64,000 bases of DNA from Terriglobia bacterium (GTDB lineage: Bacteria; Acidobacteriota; Terriglobia; Bryobacterales; Bryobacteraceae), in assembly GCA_020073345.1 (NCBI GenBank), contig JAIQFI010000034.1:1-64000 (forward strand), in the 5' to 3' direction. The notes under the pieces are model-generated. The model worked only from the letters and a program-made list of their open reading frames with translations. It was not told the origin of the DNA and did not search any database. Both the position numbers and the translations under genes were made by a program. Of this stretch, positions 8,220 to 16,788 are shown piece after piece. Numbering within the stretch: position 1 is the first letter of the stretch; the number at the start of each line of letters is the position of its first letter.

Positions 8220-9146
8220 TTAATTACCCACCAGACTCTTCATCTGCGTGAAAATGAGGAGCGCGGCGGGTCCCAGCGTCACCAAAATCACCGAGGGAAA
8301 GATCAGGAAGAACACCGGGAAAATCAGCTTCACGCCAACCTTGCGGGCCTTTTCCTGCGCCCCCTGGCGGAACCGCGTGCGCAGGTAGCGGGCGTGCACC
8401 CGCAGGGCCGGTCCCAGGCTGGTGCCGAAGCGGTCCGTATCGATCATCAGGGCGGCGAACTTTTGGATTTCGGAATCGCGCGTTCGCCGCGAGAAGTTGC
8501 GCAGGGCGTCCTCGCGGGAAGTGTTGGCTTTCAGTTCCAGATGCAGCTGGGTGAACTCGGCGGCCAAGTCCGGATAGCTGATCCGCAGACCGTGGCTGGT
8601 ATCGAGAATCGCAAGGTCCAGCGACTGGCCGGCTTCGACCGAAAGCACCATCAAATCGAGGGCCGCGGGCAGTCCGCGCCGCAGCAACGCGGACCGGCGG
8701 CGCGCCAGGCGCGACAGCACGCGATCCGGGAACATATATCCGAAGCCCAACCCGCAGACGGCCGGCAGGAAAGCGCTGGAAGCTTGTTCGCCGAAGGTGA
8801 CCGCGGCCCACGCTCCCGCCGCCGCCAGCATCAGAGCGCTGGCGCATTTGATCCCCAGCAGCACGGAGACGGCGGACGGCCAGCGATAACCCGCCGCGGC
8901 CAGCTCGCGCCGCAATTCAGAAGTTCGGGCCGCCCAAGCCGGCAAAGCCTCGCCCATCATCCGAAACACGTCCATCGCCGCCGCTTGCGCAGCGGGAAGC
9001 TCGGGGTGACCAAGCGCCAGAGGGACGGGGACGCTCCCGCTCTCGCCCTCCGGCCGCGAAGGCTTCAGCACGAACGCGTACCCCGCGGCGCTGACCGCCG
9101 CCAGCGTGAACAGGAAGAATGCGATCAGCAGTTCGCCGGAGGTCAT
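8220..9146 (-). CDS. tadC: Tad/Flp pilus assembly inner-membrane protein TadC
   Basis: This 308-residue protein is a type II secretion F-domain protein of the TadC type. It has an N-terminal membrane helix (about 5-27), two central helices (about 100-150), the F-domain helical core (SRLARRRSALLRRGLPAALDLMVLSVEAGQSL) and a terminal pair of helices (KLIFPVFFLIFPSVILVTLG). It forms the inner-membrane platform on which Flp pilins are assembled, with TadB. It follows tadB by 10 bases, in the typical order tadB-tadC. The motor ATPase, secretin and pilin genes are not in this window. Confidence 0.88.
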   Translation of the reverse strand: MTSGELLIAFFLFTLAAVSAAGYAFVLKPSRPEGESGSVPVPLALGHPELPAAQAAAMDVFRMMGEALPAWAARTSELRRELAAAGYRWPSAVSVLLGIKCASALMLAAAGAWAAVTFGEQASSAFLPAVCGLGFGYMFPDRVLSRLARRRSALLRRGLPAALDLMVLSVEAGQSLDLAILDTSHGLRISYPDLAAEFTQLHLELKANTSREDALRNFSRRTRDSEIQKFAALMIDTDRFGTSLGPALRVHARYLRTRFRQGAQEKARKVGVKLIFPVFFLIFPSVILVTLGPAALLIFTQMKSLVGN

Positions 9147-9156
9147 AGGGCAGGCC

Positions 9157-10095
9157 TCATATCTTGATATCCACGATCTTGCGGATCACCAGCTGCGCCA
9201 GGACCAGGCATGCAACGGCTCCCGCGATCAAAGTCTTGCCCGCGGGATGGTTATAGAGCGTCAGCATGTAATCGGGGCTGACCAGGGTCATCATGACGGC
9301 GATGATGAGGGGGAGCACCGTCAGGACGGCTCCGGTGAGCTTTCCGTGCGCGGCCAGAGCCCGGACCTCGCCTTGCAAGGAGATGGCTTCGCGCATGTTC
9401 TCGGCCACGCCCGTGAGCACTTCGCCGAGTTTTCCGCCCGTGCGCGCGTGCAGCATCACGGCCGAGATGAAAATGTTCACCTCCAGAACGGGGACGCGTC
9501 GCGCCAGGTTCTCCAGCGCGCGCGACCAGCCCATCCCCAGGTTGGCTTCGGCCGACGCCTTCTTGAGCTCCGTGGAAATGGGTTCGGGCGCTTCCGCGGC
9601 CACCATGTCCACCGCGGCTGGAAGCGCGTAGCCCGCGCGCAGCGCGCGCGCCATGGAGTCGAGCACATCCGGGAAGGCTTCGCGAAACGCGCGGAATCTT
9701 TTTTCGCGGGCGCGCAGAACGTAGCCGTACGGCACAAAGGCAACCACCATCGCGCCGGCGAAGGCGCCCCAATGCGGCAGGATCCTTAGCAGAAACAGTC
9801 CCGCGATGGTTCCGCTCAATAACATGAATGCGGTGACCCGTCCCACGGACCAGTCGAGGTCGGCTTGGGCCATGCGGACTTTCAGAATCTCGATGAAATC
9901 GAAGCGAGCCAGCAGATTGTCCCAGAAATTAAAACTGCTAAGCCGGTCATTGCGGAACAACGCCGAATCTTTATCATCCTGGGCGGCTTCCGCCTCGCCG
10001 GTTTGCTTTACGAATCCCATCCAGGCGACGGCTACGGTGATGGCCGCCAACAGGAAAATCGCCGCGAAGAACGCCAGAATGGACAGGATCAGCAT
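9157..10095 (-). CDS. tadB: Tad/Flp pilus assembly inner-membrane protein TadB
   Basis: The 312-residue protein has the TadB layout: an N-terminal membrane helix (MLILSILAFFAAIFLLAAITVAVAW), a linker, two membrane helices (about 90-130) and the type II secretion F domain (FREAFPDVLDSMARALRAGYALPAAVDMVA, then FISAVMLHARTGGKLGEVL). The C-terminal helices (VLTVLPLIIAVMMTLV and TLIAGAVACLVLAQLVI) complete it. It pairs with TadC as the pilus platform. It lies between cpaB and tadC with gaps of 16 and 10 bases. Confidence 0.88.
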   Translation of the reverse strand: MLILSILAFFAAIFLLAAITVAVAWMGFVKQTGEAEAAQDDKDSALFRNDRLSSFNFWDNLLARFDFIEILKVRMAQADLDWSVGRVTAFMLLSGTIAGLFLLRILPHWGAFAGAMVVAFVPYGYVLRAREKRFRAFREAFPDVLDSMARALRAGYALPAAVDMVAAEAPEPISTELKKASAEANLGMGWSRALENLARRVPVLEVNIFISAVMLHARTGGKLGEVLTGVAENMREAISLQGEVRALAAHGKLTGAVLTVLPLIIAVMMTLVSPDYMLTLYNHPAGKTLIAGAVACLVLAQLVIRKIVDIKI

Positions 10096-10111
10096 GCGAT
10101 GCGCCCCGTGT

Positions 10112-10828
10112 CTATTGAGATTTCCCCGCCGCGCTGCCGCGCAGGATCGAGTCGAACGTCAGGGCCGTCCGCGGGCGCGTAGCGTCGTCCAGAGGATTGC
10201 GCAGCGCCAGACGCACCCGCGCGCCGGAATCGGCCAGCGCCAGAACGTCGGCGTCAGCGGGATTCGTCAGCAGCGTCACGGCCGGGAGGTTCGATCCCTG
10301 CGAACTCGGCTCCGGTTGGGGGCTCACGGAAAGCACTCGAACGCCTTCGAGGATCGTGCGGAGCTCAGGCTCGGCATTCCCGGTCTTACGAGTGATCAGG
10401 ACCTGCACGTCCACCTTTTGTCCGGGGGCCAGTTGCGTGAGCACACCGCTCGAGTCGGACACATGCACCGAAACCGCTCGCATCCCGGCGGGCACGCCCG
10501 ATCCACCGCCCTTTTCGGTTGAGGCCAGCCGCGCCGCCAGCACCGGCTCGCCCTGCGCCAGGGGCTCCAGAACCGTGTGTCCCGTTACCTGCTGGGCCGT
10601 GTCGAAGGCTCCGTTGGGCGCCTGCTCCACCGGCCAGGGGATCGACTGGACGTGTTGTTCGGTCAGCACTGTTCCCGCCGGAATCTGCTTAGCGGCCACC
10701 ACCACCATTTTGCCGCTGCCGCTGTTGCTGCTCAGCTTGTTCACGAATAAGCCGTAAAAGACGCCGGTAGCGATGATCGCAACCACCAGGGCAATCCCCA
10801 AGAGCTTCACTAAGTTATTCTGTTTCAT
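10112..10828 (-). CDS. cpaB: Flp pilus assembly protein CpaB/RcpC
   Basis: This 238-residue protein has a signal-anchor helix (about 8-28), an SAF domain ([25 protein letters not shown], about 40-90) and the RcpC/CpaB beta-rich domain ([30 protein letters not shown]). CpaB sits in the periplasm and supports the secretin of the Tad pilus. It is the first gene of the three-gene cpaB-tadB-tadC set. An AACAGG ribosome-binding site is immediately before the ATG. The usual partners (cpaC, cpaE, cpaF, flp) do not follow upstream; the next gene is the divergent thiG. Confidence 0.88.
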   Translation of the reverse strand: MKQNNLVKLLGIALVVAIIATGVFYGLFVNKLSSNSGSGKMVVVAAKQIPAGTVLTEQHVQSIPWPVEQAPNGAFDTAQQVTGHTVLEPLAQGEPVLAARLASTEKGGGSGVPAGMRAVSVHVSDSSGVLTQLAPGQKVDVQVLITRKTGNAEPELRTILEGVRVLSVSPQPEPSSQGSNLPAVTLLTNPADADVLALADSGARVRLALRNPLDDATRPRTALTFDSILRGSAAGKSQ

Positions 10829-10937
10829 CCTGTTAGACCTTTGGCTGTCGAAATCGGAGGTGGTGCGCGTGCTCCCCTATCTCCAAGAATCGGCGCGTCC
10901 GCCATTCTTCGTTAGGGCAGCCGCAAACAGCCAGATC

Positions 10938-10943
10938 TACAAT
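10938..10943 (+). promoter_or_regulatory. -10-like box placing a leaderless start at thiG
   Basis: TACAAT ends 6 bases before the thiG ATG at 10950. There is no Shine-Dalgarno sequence. A start point 6-7 bases after the -10 box would fall on the ATG, giving a leaderless mRNA. No clear -35 is seen. Confidence 0.5.
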
Positions 10944-10949
10944 GGACCT

Positions 10950-11720
10950 ATGGAAATGTTGACGATCGCCGGCCGCACGTTCCGGTCGCGGCTGTTTGTG
11001 GGCACCGGAAAATATCGCAGCTTTCAGGAGATGGCTCGCTGTCACGAAGCCTCGGGGGCGGAGGTGGTCACGGTGGCGGTGCGGCGCGTCAACCTCGATC
11101 GCTCGCAGGAATCCCTGCTCGACTACATCGATACGTCGAAGCACTTTCTGCTGCCCAACACGGCTGCGTGCTATAGCTCCGACGAGGCCATTCGCACAGC
11201 GCGCCTGGGACGCGAGGCGGGCATGTCCAACTGGGTGAAGCTCGAAGTGATCGGCGACGAGCACACGCTGTTCCCCGACAACGCCGGTCTGCTCGAAGCC
11301 ACGCGCGCTCTGGTGAAAGAAGGATTCGTGGTCCTGCCGTACACCAACGACGATCTGGTGAACGCCCGGCGGCTGATCGACGCGGGGGCGGCCGCGGTGA
11401 TGCCGCTGGCGGCGCCCATCGGCAGCGGCCTGGGGATCCAGAACCTGACGAATCTGCGCATCCTGCGCGAGATGATCCACGAGGTCCCGCTGATTGTGGA
11501 CGCGGGCGTGGGTACGGCGTCCGACGCTGCGATCGCGATGGAGTTGGGCTATGACGGGGTGCTGATGAATACCGCCATCGCCGCGGCCGAGGATTCGGTG
11601 TCCATGGCCACGGCGATGAAGCTAGGTGTCGAGGCGGGCCGCTACGCCTTTCTCGCCGGACGGATGCCGAAGAAACTCTACGCGGCGGCGAGTAGTCCGA
11701 TGGCGGGAGTGGTGCGCTAA
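10950..11720 (+). CDS. thiG: Thiazole synthase ThiG
   Basis: ThiG (256 residues from the ATG at 10950) builds the thiazole ring of thiamine from deoxyxylulose phosphate, dehydroglycine and ThiS-thiocarboxylate. It is a TIM barrel with the Schiff-base lysine in [10 protein letters not shown] and the phosphate-binding segments [10 protein letters not shown] and [12 protein letters not shown]. The frame is open further upstream (to 10773), but the family starts at [19 protein letters not shown] and the length matches the usual 255-260. No TPP riboswitch was recognised upstream, and no other thiamine gene is adjacent, so the gene is isolated from its pathway. Confidence 0.93.
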   Translation: MEMLTIAGRTFRSRLFVGTGKYRSFQEMARCHEASGAEVVTVAVRRVNLDRSQESLLDYIDTSKHFLLPNTAACYSSDEAIRTARLGREAGMSNWVKLEVIGDEHTLFPDNAGLLEATRALVKEGFVVLPYTNDDLVNARRLIDAGAAAVMPLAAPIGSGLGIQNLTNLRILREMIHEVPLIVDAGVGTASDAAIAMELGYDGVLMNTAIAAAEDSVSMATAMKLGVEAGRYAFLAGRMPKKLYAAASSPMAGVVR

Positions 11721-11723
11721 GTA

Positions 11724-13235
11724 TTAGACGACGTCGAATTCCTCCATCCCAAAACCGAACGGCGTTGTACCCACCGGGCGTATCGACGTGCGTCTTCCTC
11801 GCCGTCGACCGTTTGAGCGCACCGTCGCGATCGCCTCCAGATAATACTCCACCGCCGGCCGCGATGGCGCGTTCAGCACAACGTCCTGCGCGTACAGAAG
11901 CTTGGCGTCTTCCACCACCGCTTTCAGATCGGCTCCCGTCATGCCGCGACTGGCATTGGCGAGTGTCGCAACATCAGCTGAGCCTATGGGCGATGGCAAT
12001 TTCGCGAGCTTCTCCCGCAGTATCGCCGCTCGTGCCGTTTCGTCGGGGAGCTTGGTTTCAAGCCACAGCTCGATCCGGCCTGAGCGGACCATAGCCTGTG
12101 GCAGGCTGTTCATATCCATGGCAGTCATCATGACGCACACCCGCTCGGCGCTGGCGCTCTCCAAACCGTCGAGCATCGTCAGCAGATAGCGATAGAATCC
12201 CCGTTCGTCTTTATCTTCGAAGATCACGTCGGCATCGTCGATGAAAACCACGGCAGGCGCGTTCCGCTTGGCCTCCTCGAACACGTCGAATACTTTGCGA
12301 TAGAACAAGTCGGAACCCGCCACTATGGTCCCATCGATCAAGAAGAACTTGCTCTTCAGCCGATGTGCCAATGCTCGTCCGATGGTCGTTTTCCCGGTGC
12401 CAGGAGGCCCCGCCAGAAGTACTCCGCGCTTGGGCTTCAGCCCCAGCGCTGCCGCCAGCGCGTCGTTTTCGAAGGGAAGAGCGATCTTGGCTTCCAGCGC
12501 CCGAATCACTTCGTCGACACCCTTCAGGTCGTTCCAGTCAACAGCCTGGACTTCGTCCAGGTCCACGTTGCTGACCATGTGCTGTGAGTGCAGGTAGTCG
12601 ATGAAGCCCTCAGTGTTGAGCCCGGAGACGCGTTGGAGCCACACGCAGGCCTTACGCAGCTGGTGACCATTCAGCTTCGGCGCAAAGCGATGAATCTCGC
12701 TGAAATTCAACCGCGCAGTCAGGTGCTCACCGAGGTGGACACGGCAAACACATTCGAAGTCGGCGGGAGTGAAATCGTCTATCTTGCAGGTGTAGGCACG
12801 CTGCTGAATAGGCGATGGGATTCGGTCCTCCACTGCAAAAACCAGTTTCCTGCCCAGTGAAGTGGCCTGGTCCAGAACCGCCGTCAGAGCCGCATCGAGC
12901 AGCTCCGCACGGGGATAATTGCAGCTCTCCACCGTGTTCATCACTCGATGCAGGTCGTCGACGAGGACCACTTCGTTATCGGCCATCGCCTGTTCCACCA
13001 TCCGCACAAATGATTCCTCGATCGCCGCGGGTGAATGTACCTGAAGGGATGCGATGAACTCTCGCATGCCGAGCAGAGCTCCGCCGCGGGCACGATGAAC
13101 TTCCTCGAGAATGAGGGTTTTTCCCGACCCGGCTTCGCCTTCCAGAGCGAACACGCTGCCCACGGGAATCGCCTCCATCAGGCGGCTGGCCGCTTGTTGC
13201 TGCGCCGGAGTAAAACAAATATCTGGTGTTGTCAT
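11724..13235 (-). CDS. Two-domain AAA ATPase of unknown role
   Basis: The protein (503 residues from the ATG at 13235) carries two nucleotide-binding domains. The first, near the N-terminus, has Walker A GEAGSGKT and Walker B VVLVDDLHRV and is divergent. The second is a classical AAA domain with GPPGTGKTTIGRAL, Walker B VVFIDDADVIFEDKD (Asp-Asp in place of the usual Asp-Glu) and the arginine-finger region MVRSGRIELW. The layout recalls a shortened CDC48/proteasome-activator-like unfoldase without an N-terminal substrate domain. A longer frame to 13280 exists, but MTTPDICFTPAQQQAA is a more natural start. It follows a possible small ORF in the same direction. Substrate and function are unknown. 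Confidence 0.8.
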   Translation of the reverse strand: MTTPDICFTPAQQQAASRLMEAIPVGSVFALEGEAGSGKTLILEEVHRARGGALLGMREFIASLQVHSPAAIEESFVRMVEQAMADNEVVLVDDLHRVMNTVESCNYPRAELLDAALTAVLDQATSLGRKLVFAVEDRIPSPIQQRAYTCKIDDFTPADFECVCRVHLGEHLTARLNFSEIHRFAPKLNGHQLRKACVWLQRVSGLNTEGFIDYLHSQHMVSNVDLDEVQAVDWNDLKGVDEVIRALEAKIALPFENDALAAALGLKPKRGVLLAGPPGTGKTTIGRALAHRLKSKFFLIDGTIVAGSDLFYRKVFDVFEEAKRNAPAVVFIDDADVIFEDKDERGFYRYLLTMLDGLESASAERVCVMMTAMDMNSLPQAMVRSGRIELWLETKLPDETARAAILREKLAKLPSPIGSADVATLANASRGMTGADLKAVVEDAKLLYAQDVVLNAPSRPAVEYYLEAIATVRSNGRRRGRRTSIRPVGTTPFGFGMEEFDVV

Positions 13236-13313
13236 ATGTTCAAATGCACTTCGGCCTTGGGATGCACCGGATGCAGACACACGTATCCGGCGGCTTGCCT
13301 ATGAATGGATGGT

Positions 13314-13409
13314 TTAGACGCGGGCGAGAGAGCCGGAATACAGGCAGTCCCGCTTCACGTCTGTTAGGAATAGCGTCGTTAAATCGTCATGATCGTTGCG
13401 CAAAGACAT
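13314..13409 (-). CDS. Possible small ORF with strong ribosome-binding site, upstream of the AAA ATPase
   Basis: A very strong Shine-Dalgarno sequence (GGAAGGAGGT, 13410-13419 on the complement) precedes a short frame. If read from the ATG it gives 31 residues (MSLRNDHDDLTTLFLTDVKR, then DCLYSGSLARV). The ATG abuts the ribosome-binding site too closely; a TTG two codons later has the ideal 7-base spacing, giving 29 residues. It contains one cysteine and a hydrophobic/charged mix with no membrane helix. The frame ends 78 bases before the AAA start. It could be a leader peptide controlling the ATPase gene, an independent small protein, or a chance frame behind a strong site. No homology is recognised. 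Confidence 0.45.
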   Translation of the reverse strand: MSLRNDHDDLTTLFLTDVKRDCLYSGSLARV

Positions 13410-13479
13410 ACCTCCTTCCGTGACAAATAAAAGGGATTTCTAAAAATAACACAGGAGCTCAAATCTGGCAAGAGGTTTT

Positions 13480-14235
13480 TTAGATATTCTCGCCCAGCAG
13501 TTCCTTCAGCTTGGTATACCCTGACCGGCTCACCGCGAGTTGCGTGCCGTCCTGCAACACCGCCACGCGGCTGTCCTTGGTGTACGGCTCGATGCGCGCA
13601 ATGCGCTCCAGGTTCACGATATAAGAACGGTGCACTCGGGCGAAACGTCCCGGATCCAGCTGCGCCTCAATGCTCGAAATAGTCTGCTGCTTCAGGTAGT
13701 GCTTCTTTTCGCTATGCAAGGCGATGTAGTCGTCCTGCGCCTCCACGTAGTCCAGCTTGGCGATCGGGATGATGTGCACTTTCGTGCCGTCCTTCACGAC
13801 TACTCTCTCCAGGGTTTGCCCGGGCGGTCGAGCCGCGGCGGCCAGGTCGGAGGCTTCGAGCGCGCGCGGCTGCGGGTCGCTTAACAACGCGCGTGCGCGC
13901 TCCAAAGCTTTCCCGAGCCGTTCGGTGGAAAACGGCTTCAGCAGATAATCCACGGCGGCAGCATCGAAAGCCTTGAGCGCGTACTGATCGTAGGCCGTCA
14001 CGAAAATAACCGCCACCGGCGGGTCGATCAGTTGCAACACTTCAAACCCGTCCAGCTTGGGCATCTGGATATCGAGGAACAGCAAGTCAGGGCGAAGTTC
14101 GCCGGCGGCTTTGACGGCTTCGAAACCGTTAGCGCACTCGGCCACGATCTCGATGTCTCCGGCCTTGTCCAGATATTCCCGCAGAATCTGGCGAGCCAGC
14201 TCTTCGTCGTCCACGATAAGGGCGCGTAGTTTCAT
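13480..14235 (-). CDS. LytTR-family response regulator
   Basis: This 251-residue regulator has a receiver domain (residues 1-120) with the acidic pair DDE at 9-11, phospho-acceptor D55 in LLFLDIQMP, the T in FVTAYD and K in YLLKPF. The C-terminal LytTR DNA-binding domain (about 150-248) includes VEAQDDYIALHSEKKHYL, FARVHRSYIVNL and LAVSRSGYTKLKELLG. It should bind paired direct repeats at target promoters. The start at 14235 (MKLRALIVDDEE) is chosen over a longer frame that reads non-protein sequence. It lies 22 bases after the sensor kinase gene and is the last gene of the LiaF-like/kinase/regulator set. Confidence 0.93.
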   Translation of the reverse strand: MKLRALIVDDEELARQILREYLDKAGDIEIVAECANGFEAVKAAGELRPDLLFLDIQMPKLDGFEVLQLIDPPVAVIFVTAYDQYALKAFDAAAVDYLLKPFSTERLGKALERARALLSDPQPRALEASDLAAAARPPGQTLERVVVKDGTKVHIIPIAKLDYVEAQDDYIALHSEKKHYLKQQTISSIEAQLDPGRFARVHRSYIVNLERIARIEPYTKDSRVAVLQDGTQLAVSRSGYTKLKELLGENI

Positions 14236-14257
14236 GGTTGATCGTTTAATGGGTGAT

Positions 14258-15280
14258 CTAGGAGTTTGCCTTGTGGCACGGAAACACCATTTCGGCGCTG
14301 AAGCGGTCGTGTTCGGCCGCGAGGTGGAGATGCGCGGCATCGCCGAAACGCGTCTGCAGGCGGCTGCGGACGTTGCGAAGTCCTAGGCCGTGACGGCGAG
14401 GCGAGGGCGCCTCGGGATCGAAGCTGTTCTCGACGCGCACCGCCAGATTGCCGTTCTCGACGTGACCCTCCAGGCGCACCGTACCTCCTTCCACCATAGT
14501 GGCAATACCGTGCTTGATGGCGTTCTCGATCAGGGGCTGCAGGACCAGCGGAGGCACCTGGCACTCGGCACAGGCATCGTCCACCTGCATCTCCACCTGC
14601 AATCGCGCGCCAAAGCGGACCTGCTCGACTTCCAAGTAGGTGCGCGCCAGCTCGAGTTCTTCGCGCCAGGAGATGCTTTCGCGTTCGCCCAGACCAAGCG
14701 TCTTGCGCAGAAAATCCGAGAGCAGCACGCACATGTCGCGTGCGCGGCCCGGATCGGTGCTAGTCAGAGCGCTGATCGAGTTCAGGCAGTTGAACAGGAA
14801 GTGCGGATTGATCTGGGATTTGAGGGCGCGCAGCTCGGCGTCGCGTGTCTGCAGCGCCGCTTCGCGCGAAGCCTCCACCGCCAGGAACGCGTAGTGCAGC
14901 GCCACCGATAGCAGGTACAGCAATAATCCGATCACCACCAATTGTGGAATGGCCGAATCCAGCCTCGAGCCCAGATCCATCACGGCTGCCAGGAGCCTGG
15001 CCAGGCCGATCCACAGCGCACAAGCGAGAATCGCCGCACCCAGGTGGTTGACCAGCAGCCGCGCCACGCCTGCCGTCCCCAGCGGGAACGCGCGGCACAG
15101 GTACCACGGCGTGAGACAGACGAATGCGTAAAACAAGCACAGTGGCACCGCCACCGACAGTGCCTGGCTCCAGATCAAATCGCCCGGAATGCGAATCAGC
15201 GCGGCCAGCAAGGCCGCCAGGATGGTCCACAGCGCCAGGTATGCGCCCAAGCTGGTGGTGTTCCGGAAGATGGGATGCAT
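14258..15280 (-). CDS. LytS-type sensor histidine kinase
   Basis: The 340-residue kinase has four to five N-terminal membrane helices (about 12-135) with little extracellular sequence, then the HisKA_7/LytS-type dimerisation helix with phospho-acceptor H160 in QINPHFLFNCLNSISAL. The HATPase domain follows, with N-box PPLVLQPLIENAIKHGI and G-box RHGLGLRNVRSRL. Such intramembrane-sensing kinases usually respond to envelope changes or to a membrane partner. The LiaF-like protein encoded 37 bases upstream is the natural candidate partner. The regulator follows 22 bases downstream. Confidence 0.92.
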   Translation of the reverse strand: MHPIFRNTTSLGAYLALWTILAALLAALIRIPGDLIWSQALSVAVPLCLFYAFVCLTPWYLCRAFPLGTAGVARLLVNHLGAAILACALWIGLARLLAAVMDLGSRLDSAIPQLVVIGLLLYLLSVALHYAFLAVEASREAALQTRDAELRALKSQINPHFLFNCLNSISALTSTDPGRARDMCVLLSDFLRKTLGLGERESISWREELELARTYLEVEQVRFGARLQVEMQVDDACAECQVPPLVLQPLIENAIKHGIATMVEGGTVRLEGHVENGNLAVRVENSFDPEAPSPRRHGLGLRNVRSRLQTRFGDAAHLHLAAEHDRFSAEMVFPCHKANS

Positions 15281-15317
15281 TTGCTAGTCAGTTTTTCACG
15301 GCTTAGTTCTTCACGGC

Positions 15318-16175
15318 TTAGTTTTTCACAACGACGCCGCCAAACACTGCCGCACCGGTGACGACCAGACGAGGTGCATTAGCAGCGGCGCCCGGAGCCG
15401 CTGGAAATGTTTTGTCCTCGAAACCCCCAAACACGCCCGTGCCGCGTACGATCGTATGCCAGTGGGCCGGCACCCAAAGCTCGATTCCGCCAAACACGGC
15501 TTCGGCCTTGATCGAGATTTCCTCCCGTTTCGTCCCGGCGCTGCGCAGATCGATTTCGGCGCCACCGAACACGGCAGTGACTTTGCCCCCCAAGAAATCC
15601 TGGGTTTCGATCTTCCGCCGAGTGCCGCTGAATACGCACTCCGCGTGCAAGTAATTGGCTCCTGAGGTTGTAGCAGTGAACCCGAAACCGGGCGCAAACG
15701 CGTTACCGGGTCCCGGCGGAGGAGATCCCGGGTTCAAGCTTGGGTCGCGCCATTCCAAGTGCTTCACCAGGATGGAAAGGCCCACCGCGATCAGGACCCC
15801 GGGCCAGACGTACTCCCAGATGTTGCCGTAGATGTAGCCGAGATTCCGCAACAGGAAGACGGTTCCGATGCCGCCGATGATGAGTCCCGAAGTCACGCTG
15901 GAGGCGCTGTGCGTGTTGGTCAGCTTCGAGATCCCGATCAGAATGAGAATCACGGGCCAAAACTGCCAGATGTCGTCGAAATACAAGACTCCGACGTTCC
16001 GCAGCAGGAAAAGAACTCCCACTGCGATGACGCCGAGACCGATGATCAAGCCGCCGGTGGCGTTCGGTCCGCCACACGCGCTCCGCCGCGCCCAGCGTGC
16101 CTGGCGGCGCTCCATGCGCTCGCGTTGCCGCTCCATCCGTTCCCGATTTCTCTGTTCCCAGCGTTCCGTATCCAT
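15318..16175 (-). CDS. LiaF-like membrane protein (DUF5668 plus LiaF C-terminal domain)
   Basis: From the ATG at 16175 the protein has 285 residues. It opens with a highly charged Arg/Glu coiled-coil segment (ERWEQRNRERMERQRERMERRQ). Four short membrane helices follow (GLIIGLGVIAVGVLFLLRNVG, WPVILILIGIS, GLIIGGIGTVFLLRNLG, WPGVLIAVGLSIL), as in the LiaF N-terminal/DUF5668 family. The C-terminal region is a beta-solenoid LiaF-type domain with the repeated VFGGAEID/VFGGIELW/VFGGFEDK pattern. In Firmicutes LiaF inhibits the LiaS kinase until cell-wall damage occurs. Its place directly upstream of a LytS-like kinase and LytTR regulator suggests the same logic with a different kinase class. An upstream in-frame start at 16244 is less likely. 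Confidence 0.85.
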   Translation of the reverse strand: MDTERWEQRNRERMERQRERMERRQARWARRSACGGPNATGGLIIGLGVIAVGVLFLLRNVGVLYFDDIWQFWPVILILIGISKLTNTHSASSVTSGLIIGGIGTVFLLRNLGYIYGNIWEYVWPGVLIAVGLSILVKHLEWRDPSLNPGSPPPGPGNAFAPGFGFTATTSGANYLHAECVFSGTRRKIETQDFLGGKVTAVFGGAEIDLRSAGTKREEISIKAEAVFGGIELWVPAHWHTIVRGTGVFGGFEDKTFPAAPGAAANAPRLVVTGAAVFGGVVVKN

Positions 16176-16334
16176 GCCCGGATAACTCTTCCCGTAAGCG
16201 ATCCTAGCAGGACCGGCGGGGCTTATCCTGCCGAATTCGGCCAATGGCCGCTGGGCGTCGGCGAACGGCGCAAAAAAGAAAGGGCAGGAGGATCTTGCCC
16301 CCCGCCCCGAGTTCCGAACCCAAATTCCGAATAC

Positions 16335-16679
16335 CTACTGAGTCTGTCCGTCGTGCTTCTGGTTGTAGATTTCCTTGCTGACCTTGTTCTGCTGGCGATT
16401 GATCTTGGCCTTTTCCTTGTCGGTCAGGCCTCCGCCGTCCTTGCGGTCGTGGCGTATTTCCTTGTTGAGCCTGGACTCCTGGTGCTCGATGCGCGCCGTT
16501 TCGCGCGGAGTCAGCGAGCCGTTTTCCACGCCCTTGGCGATGCGCTTCTGCTGGTTTTCCTTGCGCTGCTTGATCTTGCCTTCTTTCGCATCGTCCGCGA
16601 AAGACATCGTGGCGCTGCTGATCAAAAGCGTGCCGGTCAGAAGCGCGCCGGTGAGAATGCCGATGATTACTCGTTTCAT
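16335..16679 (-). CDS. Small secreted basic protein with repeated LTxxExxxIxxQ motif
   Basis: This 114-residue protein starts at 16679 with a strong ribosome-binding site (GGAGG, 9 bases upstream). It has a signal peptide (MKRVIIGILTGALLTGTLL to about residue 28). The mature part is very charged and helical, with two diverged copies of one unit: SLTPRETARIEHQESRLNKE and GLTDKEKAKINRQQNKVSKE. A partial third copy (KQRKENQQKRIAKGVENG) precedes them. Similar short repeat proteins are familiar from several soil-bacterium genomes, but no function is known to me. It lies 159 bases upstream of the LiaF-like gene in the same direction and might belong to the same envelope response. Confidence 0.75.
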   Translation of the reverse strand: MKRVIIGILTGALLTGTLLISSATMSFADDAKEGKIKQRKENQQKRIAKGVENGSLTPRETARIEHQESRLNKEIRHDRKDGGGLTDKEKAKINRQQNKVSKEIYNQKHDGQTQ

Positions 16680-16788
16680 TTTTCTAGGCCTCCTTGCCTT
16701 CTGCATGTTCAAACCACGAAGTTGATCGGGAGTTTCGGCCGTGTACGTTAAAAGCTGTTTAAAACCTGGCTCGTGATGGTACTGCCGA

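Noticed and set aside
7377-9167. A 596-codon open frame on the + strand opposite folP and tadC
   Set aside because: It is opposite two genes with clear family motifs, is rich in Arg/His/Gln, and has no recognisable domain. GC-rich DNA often leaves the antisense frame open.
10830-10949. Possible TPP riboswitch upstream of thiG
   Set aside because: The conserved CTGAGA and ACCTGA-type elements were not found, and the -10 box position argues against any leader.
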